Shown: one piece after another, positions 1 to 5,306 of the stretch
Layout of the letters: each line of letters begins with the position of its first letter
Numbering within the stretch: position 1 is the first letter of the stretch
Assembly: GCA_030151145.1 (NCBI GenBank)
Contig: JASLEL010000281.1
Coordinates: 1-6,443 of the forward strand
Direction of reading: 5' to 3'
Length of the DNA: 6,443 nucleotides
DNA from: Aquirhabdus sp.
Lineage (GTDB): Bacteria > Pseudomonadota > Gammaproteobacteria > Pseudomonadales > Moraxellaceae
Made by a program: the position numbers and the translations under genes
Notes under the pieces: model-generated
What the model saw: the letters and a program-made list of their open reading frames with translations, nothing else
The model's database searches: none
Told to the model about the DNA's origin: nothing

Positions 1-1
1 C

Positions 2-77
2 CCGTGTTCGATCCATGTATCAAAAACAACAACCATCTGATTATTTTTTATACGGTTATCTTAATCGAAAAACACGG
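2..77. repeat. Imperfect inverted repeat downstream of holA
   Basis: The arm CCGTGTTCGAT at 2-12 is matched by its reverse complement at 64-77, interrupted by a 3-base AAA insertion (ATCGAA then AAACACGG). The 51-base loop is AT-rich. The arms could form a long hairpin in RNA or be part of a structure that continues beyond the left edge. No clear U-tract makes it an intrinsic terminator for holA. The remaining bases up to 102 show no ORF or recognisable promoter. Its function is unknown, and a chance match is possible. Confidence 0.3.
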
Positions 78-102
78 CAATGAGATGAATCGCTGAAAAA
101 AT

Positions 103-1095
103 TTATGCAGCAAAAAGAGGCGATCCTGCGAGTGCAAGGCACAGTTGCAGCAGCAGATCCCACGGCTGTTCCGCACCCACACCTTTGATGGACTGGTCAC
201 AGCGCAGGAGCAAGGACGACCACTGGACCGTATCAGATCGGGTCACGCGTTTACGCACATCTTGATAGAGATACTGGCGGCTGCTCCAGATGCCCAAAGC
301 CTGATAATTGGGGAAGGGCTGCTCCAAAAGCTGGATCACGAGGCGCATCTCCTTGGCCAATGACCAAAGAATCAAGGACTCGGCCTCACCGGACTCCTGC
401 AGATAGTGCAGAATGCGGACAGTACGTTCGATTTGCCCCAGAAGCGCAGCATCAGCCAGATCATATAAAGTATAGCGGGACTGATCAGTGAGCGCCGGCT
501 GTAACGCTGTAACATCGATCTCGGTCTGCGACGGATAGAGGAACGATAAACGCATGAGTGCCTGATGCGCTGCCAGCAGGTTATTTTCGGTCTGATCAGC
601 CAACATCCGCCACGCGGCTGCGCTTAAAGATAGCTGCAACTGTTGCGCCATCTCCGTCAAAAAACTTTGCCGCTCTTCGGCATTCTGCAGTTGCAGTGCA
701 ACAACAAGACCATTGGCAGCGATTGCCTGAAAGAACTTGGTTTTCTGATCTGCACCATCCAGTTTGGGCATGATAATCATCAAGAGATTATCCCCCGGCA
801 TCTGGATAAAACGCTCCAACGCCTGTAACCCGGCATTATCCGGCTTATGACTGGTATGGATTTCCAATGCCATCTGGCTGGCAAAGAGAGAGAGATTATC
901 CAGTTGAGATAAAGCTTCACGCCATTCTGAAGCGCTGGTGATATCGATGCGCTGACGCTCTATGCCTTGCCGCTGCCAATGCTGCCTGAGCTGCTCAAGC
1001 AGACTCTGCGCAAGCAAAGGCTCATCCCCATGAATGAGCCACACACCTTGTGCATTGGCGATTCGTTTACTGGCACTGCGATAATCTGCTTTCAT
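103..1095 (-). CDS. holA: DNA polymerase III subunit delta (clamp loader)
   Basis: This 330-residue protein is the delta subunit of the DNA polymerase III clamp loader. In the family, delta binds and opens the beta sliding clamp as part of the gamma/tau-delta-delta' complex in the cytoplasm. The N-terminal segment VWLIHGDEPLLAQ (about residues 18-30) matches the characteristic start of the AAA+-like domain, which lacks a functional P-loop in this subunit. SLFAS (about 68-72) fits the clamp-contact region. The C-terminal part from about residue 210 is helical and leucine-rich, as expected for the collar domain that oligomerises the loader. Length is close to that of E. coli HolA (343). The start is ATG at 1095 with only a weak GGAT upstream, 30 bases after the lptE stop, so it is probably co-transcribed with lptE and may depend on translational coupling. 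The gene order lptE-holA supports the call. Confidence 0.95.
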   Translation of the reverse strand: MKADYRSASKRIANAQGVWLIHGDEPLLAQSLLEQLRQHWQRQGIERQRIDITSASEWREALSQLDNLSLFASQMALEIHTSHKPDNAGLQALERFIQMPGDNLLMIIMPKLDGADQKTKFFQAIAANGLVVALQLQNAEERQSFLTEMAQQLQLSLSAAAWRMLADQTENNLLAAHQALMRLSFLYPSQTEIDVTALQPALTDQSRYTLYDLADAALLGQIERTVRILHYLQESGEAESLILWSLAKEMRLVIQLLEQPFPNYQALGIWSSRQYLYQDVRKRVTRSDTVQWSSLLLRCDQSIKGVGAEQPWDLLLQLCLALAGSPLFAA

Positions 1096-1125
1096 GACGG
1101 ATCCAGACGGGCTATCCCATCCTCA

Positions 1126-1638
1126 TCAACTGGCAGATACAGGGGAAGTCTGACCAACCGAAATCTGGCGGATGATCTGACGTGCCGCATCCTCATAGAT
1201 GCCACTGCGCAGGGCATCGTCCTGCTGACTCTGGATCCCGACGCTATTGCGGTTGTATTGATAGTTACGACGCACAACTACCGTGCGGGTATCCCCCTGC
1301 AGCGTACCATCTGCATCTTCCATACGATAATCAACTTCAACCCCAGTCTGGATTTCAGTGATTGGTCCAGACAGCTCCAGATGGGTAGGACGCACGGCCA
1401 ATACATGCAGTCGTGGTGCATGAGGATCATCCAGATGGGCATGCATGGTGGTCAGTTCTTCACGAATCCAGGACTCAAGTGGTGTCCCGTGAGGCACGAT
1501 CACTTGTAGACTCTGATAGGCCACAGGCAAACCATAACCCGCACTGCCGCGCAGATGAAAATCACATGCGCCCAGAGTCGCTGTCATGATGATCAGTACG
1601 ACCGGTTGTACAACGCGCGATAGCTTAGTAAGCATCAT
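1126..1638 (-). CDS. lptE: LPS-assembly lipoprotein LptE
   Basis: LptE is the outer-membrane lipoprotein that plugs the LptD barrel and helps insert lipopolysaccharide into the outer leaflet. The protein (170 residues from ATG 1638) starts with a lipoprotein signal: K5 and R8, a hydrophobic core (about 9-22), then the lipobox LGAC with C25 as the lipidated cysteine. The next residues, DFHLRG, match the family signature normally seen as GFHLRG or GWHLRG. The rest is the alpha/beta LptE domain, with a YQYN element about two thirds along. Length is near that of E. coli LptE (193) but shorter at the C-terminus. An in-frame TTG at 1641 is better spaced from the Shine-Dalgarno, so translation could begin one codon earlier. 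The residue after the cysteine is Asp, which is unusual for an outer-membrane lipoprotein. It lies 78 bases after leuS and 30 before holA, in the conserved gammaproteobacterial order. Confidence 0.92.
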   Translation of the reverse strand: MMLTKLSRVVQPVVLIIMTATLGACDFHLRGSAGYGLPVAYQSLQVIVPHGTPLESWIREELTTMHAHLDDPHAPRLHVLAVRPTHLELSGPITEIQTGVEVDYRMEDADGTLQGDTRTVVVRRNYQYNRNSVGIQSQQDDALRSGIYEDAARQIIRQISVGQTSPVSAS

Positions 1639-1647
1639 CAATGACGT

Positions 1648-1655
1648 ATCCTCTT
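1648..1655 (-). promoter_or_regulatory. Ribosome binding site of lptE
   Basis: AAGAGGAT on the minus strand is the only strong Shine-Dalgarno in the leuS-lptE-holA series. Its AGGA core is 7 bases from an in-frame TTG (1641), 10 from ATG (1638) and 13 from a second ATG (1635). Spacing favours TTG and codon strength favours the first ATG, so the exact start is ambiguous by one codon. Confidence 0.6.
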
Positions 1656-1674
1656 ATCCTGAGCTAATCAAATG

Positions 1675-1706
1675 CAGGTGCAGATCATCGCATTGAACGG
1701 CACCTG
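1675..1706 (-). repeat. Hairpin in the leuS-lptE intergenic gap
   Basis: A perfect 7-base inverted repeat, CAGGTGC at 1675-1681 and GCACCTG at 1700-1706, flanks an 18-base loop. It lies 13 bases beyond the leuS stop and upstream of the lptE ribosome binding site. On the transcribed strand it is followed by CATTTGATTAG rather than a U-run, so it is not a canonical terminator. It could stabilise the 3' end of a processed leuS message or tune read-through into lptE. This role is inferred from position only. Confidence 0.35.
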
Positions 1707-1719
1707 AGGCAATGCATGG

Positions 1720-4344
1720 TTACAGTACCAGATTAACCAGACGATTTTTGACCACGATTTCTTTTTTCGGTGTTCCGGTCAGGAATTTCTGCACATCGGG
1801 CAAGGCCTTGGCCAGTGCAATGAGCTCACTATCGGCAATCTCAAGCGGCACCTCAAGTTTGCCACGCAGTTTGCCATTGACCTGCACCATGATGTTTTGC
1901 GTTGCACGGACCAGTGCGCTCTCATCCAGTACCGGGAAGGCCGCCTGAGTCAAATCAATGCCAAATTCAACCAGCAGTGCCTGAGACAGATGTGGTGCAA
2001 AAGGTGCCAGCATAATGAGCAGCGCAACCAGTGCTTCGCGCTCCACGGCATAGTCGGATGTAGTGGTGACTTCGAATTTACCAATGGCATTCGACAGCTC
2101 CATCAGCGATGCAACCGCAGTATTGAACGATTGACGACGCTCGATGTCATCGCCAATCTTCTGGATGGTCTCATGCAGCTTGCGGCGTAAATCGCGTGCA
2201 GACTCGGACAATTGATCGAGTTGCAGTTGGGCATGCGCAGGATCAGCCGCATAAGTGCTCGTCACATGCGTGACGGACTGACGCCAGACACGCTTAAGGA
2301 AGCGATTCGAGCCTTCCACACCCGCATCCGACCACTCGAGTGACTGATCGGCAGGTGCGGCAAACATCATGAACACGCGGGCCGTATCTGCGCCGAAGCG
2401 GTCAATGATCGACTGCGGGTCCACACCGTTGTTCTTGGATTTGGACATTTTCTCCATGCCGCCGATCAGCACAGGCTGACCGTCGGAGGTCAATGTGGCT
2501 GCGAGCACTCGGCTACGCTCGTCTTTCTCCAAAGTCACATCGGCAGGATTGATCCAGGTTTTCTTACCGGCAGCATCTTCGCGGTAAAAGGTATCCGCCA
2601 GTACCATGCCTTGGGTCAGCAGGCGGGAGAAGGGCTCATTACCCTTGACCAGACCTTCATCACGCATGAGTTTATGGAAGAAGCGCGCATAGAGCAGATG
2701 CAGGATCGCATGCTCGACACCGCCCACATACTGATCGACCGGTAGCCACTCCGCTGCGACAGGATCGACCAGACCTTGCTGATAGTCGGGGGAGGCATAG
2801 CGCGCGTAATACCAGCTGGACTCAACGAAAGTATCCAGCGTATCGGTCTCACGTTTGGCCGCCTGACCACAGGATGGGCAGGTGGTCTCATAGAAGGACG
2901 GCATCTTGGCGAGCGGGTTGCCACTGCCATCCGGCACCACATCAGTCGGCAATACGACCGGTAGTTGATCTTCGGGTACTGGTACCTGACCGCAATGCGT
3001 ACAGTTGACCATTGGGATCGGGCAGCCCCAGTAGCGCTGACGTGACACTCCCCAATCGCGCAGACGGAACTGGACGCGGGCTTCGGCCTGTTTTTTCGGT
3101 GTCAGAATCTCTTCAAGCTTGGCAAAGGCACCATCAAAGTCGAGGCCGGTCAGATCACCGGAGTTAATCAGCGTGCCGCGCTCGGTATAGGCAGTCGTAG
3201 CCAGATCAAAATCAGCCGGCGCCTCAATGACCTGTTTGATCGGCAAACCGTATTTCTGTGCAAACTCAAAGTCACGCTCATCGTGTGCAGGCACGGCCAT
3301 CACGGCACCAGAACCATAGCTCATGAGTACATAGTTGGCGACCCAGACCGGGATATCTTCACCCGTGATCGGATGCTGGACAAACAGCACCGTCGCCATG
3401 CCTTTCTTCTCGGCGGTGGCGAGATCTGCTTCGGCGACTGAGCCCAGACGACACTCTTCGATAAAGGCCTGAAGCTCAGGATTGCCTTCGCTTGCTTTGG
3501 TTGCCAGTGGATGCTCAGCCGCGACAGCCACATAGGTCACACCCATAAAGGTATCGGGGCGTGTGGTAAAGACCGTCAGATCACCATGCGCAGACGGGAA
3601 GGTTAGCTCCATACCGGTCGAACGGCCGATCCAGTTCTTCTGCATCGCAACGACTTGCGGCGGCCATTCTGTCAGGGTATCCAAATCATCCAGCAGCTCT
3701 TGCGCATAGTCTGTGATCCGGAAGTAATACATCGGGATGTCACGCTTCTCGACCAGCGCACCCGAGCGCCAGCCACGACCGTCGATCACTTGCTCATTGG
3801 CGAGGACCGTCTGATCGATCGGGTCCCAGTTCACGGTAGACAGCTTGCGATAGATCAGGCCTTTCTTGTAGAGCTGCACAAACAGCCATTGTTCCCAGCG
3901 ATAGTATTCCGGCGTACAGGTCGCAATCTCACGCTGCCAGTCCACAGACAAGCCCAGCGACTTGAGCTGCTGACGCATATAGGCGATATTTTCAAAAGTC
4001 CATTTGGCGGGTGCGACCTGATGCGCGATGGCGGCATTCTCGGCAGGCAGACCAAAGGCGTCCCAGCCCATCGGCTGCATGACATTTTCGCCCTTCAGGC
4101 GGAAGAAACGGCTGATCACATCACCAATCGTATAGTTGCGTACATGGCCCATGTGCAGCTTGCCCGATGGATAAGGGAACATGGACAGGATATAGCGGTT
4201 TTTCTTGGTGCTATCCGGAATATCCGCCACAGCGAACGACTGGCGTGCCTCCCAGTCGGCCTGCACACGAGATTCGATCTCGTTCGGGGTGTATTCGGGA
4301 GAAATTGGCGTTTGGGATGATGATGCAGAGGACATATCGGTCAT
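1720..4344 (-). CDS. leuS: Leucine--tRNA ligase (leucyl-tRNA synthetase)
   Basis: This cytoplasmic class Ia aminoacyl-tRNA synthetase charges tRNA-Leu with leucine using ATP. All landmarks are present in its 874 residues. The HIGH-type motif is HMGH at 64-67, and the KMSKS loop is at 632-636. The CP1 editing domain carries TTRPDT at 260-265, whose T265 corresponds to E. coli T252, and HDERD ending at D358, corresponding to E. coli D345. The two Cys pairs C448/C451 and C489/C492 are candidate zinc ligands. The C-terminal anticodon-binding and tail region ends in KNRLVNLVL. It is slightly longer than E. coli LeuS (860), largely through a Ser-rich N-terminal extension before ISPEY. The ATG at 4344 has no recognisable Shine-Dalgarno, and a second ATG lies at 4335. 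Its stop precedes lptE by 78 bases. A consensus-like promoter lies about 85 bases upstream of the start. The sequence reads closest to Moraxellaceae LeuS. Confidence 0.98.
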   Translation of the reverse strand: MTDMSSASSSQTPISPEYTPNEIESRVQADWEARQSFAVADIPDSTKKNRYILSMFPYPSGKLHMGHVRNYTIGDVISRFFRLKGENVMQPMGWDAFGLPAENAAIAHQVAPAKWTFENIAYMRQQLKSLGLSVDWQREIATCTPEYYRWEQWLFVQLYKKGLIYRKLSTVNWDPIDQTVLANEQVIDGRGWRSGALVEKRDIPMYYFRITDYAQELLDDLDTLTEWPPQVVAMQKNWIGRSTGMELTFPSAHGDLTVFTTRPDTFMGVTYVAVAAEHPLATKASEGNPELQAFIEECRLGSVAEADLATAEKKGMATVLFVQHPITGEDIPVWVANYVLMSYGSGAVMAVPAHDERDFEFAQKYGLPIKQVIEAPADFDLATTAYTERGTLINSGDLTGLDFDGAFAKLEEILTPKKQAEARVQFRLRDWGVSRQRYWGCPIPMVNCTHCGQVPVPEDQLPVVLPTDVVPDGSGNPLAKMPSFYETTCPSCGQAAKRETDTLDTFVESSWYYARYASPDYQQGLVDPVAAEWLPVDQYVGGVEHAILHLLYARFFHKLMRDEGLVKGNEPFSRLLTQGMVLADTFYREDAAGKKTWINPADVTLEKDERSRVLAATLTSDGQPVLIGGMEKMSKSKNNGVDPQSIIDRFGADTARVFMMFAAPADQSLEWSDAGVEGSNRFLKRVWRQSVTHVTSTYAADPAHAQLQLDQLSESARDLRRKLHETIQKIGDDIERRQSFNTAVASLMELSNAIGKFEVTTTSDYAVEREALVALLIMLAPFAPHLSQALLVEFGIDLTQAAFPVLDESALVRATQNIMVQVNGKLRGKLEVPLEIADSELIALAKALPDVQKFLTGTPKKEIVVKNRLVNLVL

Positions 4345-4385
4345 GGTACGGGCAATAAATGACTAAACAAATTTTGCCATAGCAT
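4341..4385 (-). CDS. Possible leucine-rich leader peptide of leuS
   Basis: A 14-codon ORF encodes MLWQNLFSHLLPVP, with four leucines read by CTA, TTG, TTA and TTG. It lies entirely within the inferred leuS 5' leader. Its TGA overlaps the leuS start codon as ATGA, the arrangement typical of translational coupling, and leuS itself lacks a Shine-Dalgarno. A weak GGA is 9 bases upstream of the leader ATG. I see no attenuator terminator between it and leuS, so any regulation would act on leuS translation. An ORF this short can arise by chance, so the call is tentative. Confidence 0.3.
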   Translation of the reverse strand: MLWQNLFSHLLPVP

Positions 4386-4426
4386 AGCTGAAAGTCCGTT
4401 GCGATGGGGGATTTGTCTTGATCTTC

Positions 4427-4454
4427 AGGATATTTTTCGATCTGGCTGTGTCAA
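4427..4454 (-). promoter_or_regulatory. Sigma70-type promoter of leuS
   Basis: The minus strand has a perfect -35 TTGACA (4449-4454), a 16-base spacer and a -10 TATCCT (4427-4432), which matches four of six consensus bases. The predicted start of transcription is near 4420, giving a leader of about 76 bases before leuS. It begins 44 bases after the stop of the upstream gene. I see no intrinsic terminator in between, so some read-through is possible. Confidence 0.65.
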
Positions 4455-4474
4455 TGACGATCCCTGTCATGACG
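4449..4474. repeat. Tandem near-palindromes overlapping the leuS -35 box
   Basis: TGTCAATGACG (4449-4459) and TGTCATGACG (4465-4474) are separated by ATCCC, and a further TGAC follows at 4475-4478. Each unit is itself an inverted repeat, TGTCA/TGACG. The units start 16 bases apart, and the first covers the -35 hexamer. The arrangement resembles a two-site operator, but I do not recognise it as the site of a named regulator. Confidence 0.35.
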
Positions 4475-4498
4475 TGACCAGCCCAAGCACGATCAGGA

Positions 4499-5149
4499 TT
4501 AATCAAGGAAATCCGAATAATCCTTCTTCTGATAGCCCTTGAGTGCCTGCCAGGGCAACGGATTCGGCATAGCTTGCTCCTCAACCTTCAGCGTTCGCTT
4601 GACTCGACCATCCAGACTGCCGCTCTCCACCTGTAGTGGATACTGTTTCTGTTCACTCCAGAGCACGCGTACATAGGACTGCGGATTTCTATTCTCATAC
4701 CATTGACTACCGGTCGGTGCAGATTGGTTCAGTCGTTTAAAATCTTTCAGCCTACTCGGATCGACCAGATAGTAGGCAGTCGGCCAGTGACCATCAAATC
4801 CCACCGCATCAAACTCAGACTTGGGGACATCAACAATCTGATGCTCCTCATGCTCAACCAGACGCAGGCTGAGATTACCCTTGGCATCACGCATGATCAG
4901 GCGACTCGCTGCATTGACATCCAGATGCTTATGTTCCTCAACACCTTTGGCATGCTCTTTGGAGTTATGCGCACCCTTCGGCATGACCCGTGCAACCCAG
5001 ATGGTATTATCATTGCGGATAAAGCGCTCCTGAAAATGCTCCGTCCGATACACGCCATCAGCAGCTAGCGCCTGCATATCATGAGTCAGTAGCAACGCCG
5101 TTGGTGTATCTGCATAGGCCTGACCTGTCATCGACATCGCAAGCAGCAT
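4499..5149 (-). CDS. Uncharacterised exported (probably periplasmic) protein
   Basis: I do not recognise this 216-residue protein with confidence. It starts with a hydrophobic stretch ending QAYA-D, a good signal peptidase I site after residue 13, and has no later membrane segment and no cysteine, so a soluble periplasmic location is likely. The mature part looks beta-rich with a Trp/Tyr-rich second half and ends KGYQKKDYSDFLD. It loosely recalls LolA/MucB-like lipoprotein-binding folds, but this is only an impression. Two His/Glu clusters stand out: H61, H66, H73, H75 with E65, E71, E72, and then H100-E-E-H103. The ATG at 5149 has a weak AGG 9 bases upstream and gives an unusually short signal peptide without a basic N-region. 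In-frame codons upstream (KKQIFRSAA) would supply one but are preceded by a TAA and have no ATG. It has its own promoter upstream and lies between a phosphatase and leuS. Confidence 0.75.
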   Translation of the reverse strand: MLLAMSMTGQAYADTPTALLLTHDMQALAADGVYRTEHFQERFIRNDNTIWVARVMPKGAHNSKEHAKGVEEHKHLDVNAASRLIMRDAKGNLSLRLVEHEEHQIVDVPKSEFDAVGFDGHWPTAYYLVDPSRLKDFKRLNQSAPTGSQWYENRNPQSYVRVLWSEQKQYPLQVESGSLDGRVKRTLKVEEQAMPNPLPWQALKGYQKKDYSDFLD

Positions 5150-5179
5150 GGCTGCAGACCTGAAAATTTGTTTTTTTTA

Positions 5180-5208
5180 AATATAAAAAGCAACTCTAAG
5201 TGAATCAA
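5180..5208 (-). promoter_or_regulatory. Sigma70-type promoter of the 4499-5149 gene
   Basis: On the minus strand, -35 TTGATT (5203-5208) and -10 TATATT (5180-5185) are separated by the ideal 17 bases. Each differs little from consensus. Transcription would start near 5173, about 24 bases before the ATG at 5149. The promoter lies just downstream of the phosphatase terminator, which indicates that the two genes are separate transcription units. Confidence 0.65.
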
Positions 5209-5238
5209 AACCGCTGTATATAACCACCAGCGACAGAT

Positions 5239-5271
5239 AAAAAAACGTAGCCTACCAGTCAGAGGCTACGT
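5239..5271 (-). terminator. Rho-independent terminator of the alkaline phosphatase gene
   Basis: A perfect 9-base-pair stem, ACGTAGCCT at 5245-5253 and AGGCTACGT at 5263-5271, with a 9-base loop, is followed on the minus strand by a run of T (5244 down to 5239). It starts 35 bases beyond the phosphatase stop. The geometry is a textbook intrinsic terminator for leftward transcription. On the plus strand the stem is followed by ATAAAG, so it is not an efficient terminator in that direction. Confidence 0.9.
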
Positions 5272-5306
5272 ATAAAGTGGAAATGACGGATCGCGTGAAC
5301 GACCTA

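Noticed and set aside
96..116. GCTG...CAGC with an AT-rich middle at the holA stop as a terminator
   Set aside because: The stem is only four base pairs, and the T-run is inside the loop rather than after the stem.
967..1509. A 180-codon plus-strand ORF across the lptE-holA junction
   Set aside because: It is antisense to two well-supported genes, spans their intergenic gap and resembles no known protein.
3655..4320. A 221-codon plus-strand ORF opposite the 5' part of leuS
   Set aside because: It lies wholly antisense to highly conserved LeuS coding sequence, has no recognisable domain or ribosome binding site, and is best explained as a shadow frame.
4345..4420. T-box or other tRNA-sensing riboswitch in the leuS leader
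   Set aside because: The leader of about 76 bases is too short for the T-box architecture, has no T-box sequence or antiterminator stem, and the organism looks gammaproteobacterial, where T-boxes are not expected.
4475..4495. Weak stem CGTG/CACG after the 4499-5149 gene as a terminator
   Set aside because: It has only four base pairs, a long loop and no following T-run, so it does not meet the pattern of an intrinsic terminator.
4363..4584. A 73-codon minus-strand ORF spanning the leuS promoter region
   Set aside because: It overlaps the end of the 4499-5149 gene in another frame, runs through the -35/-10 elements and has an Arg-rich, low-quality composition. The overlapping leucine-rich leader frame is the more interesting one.
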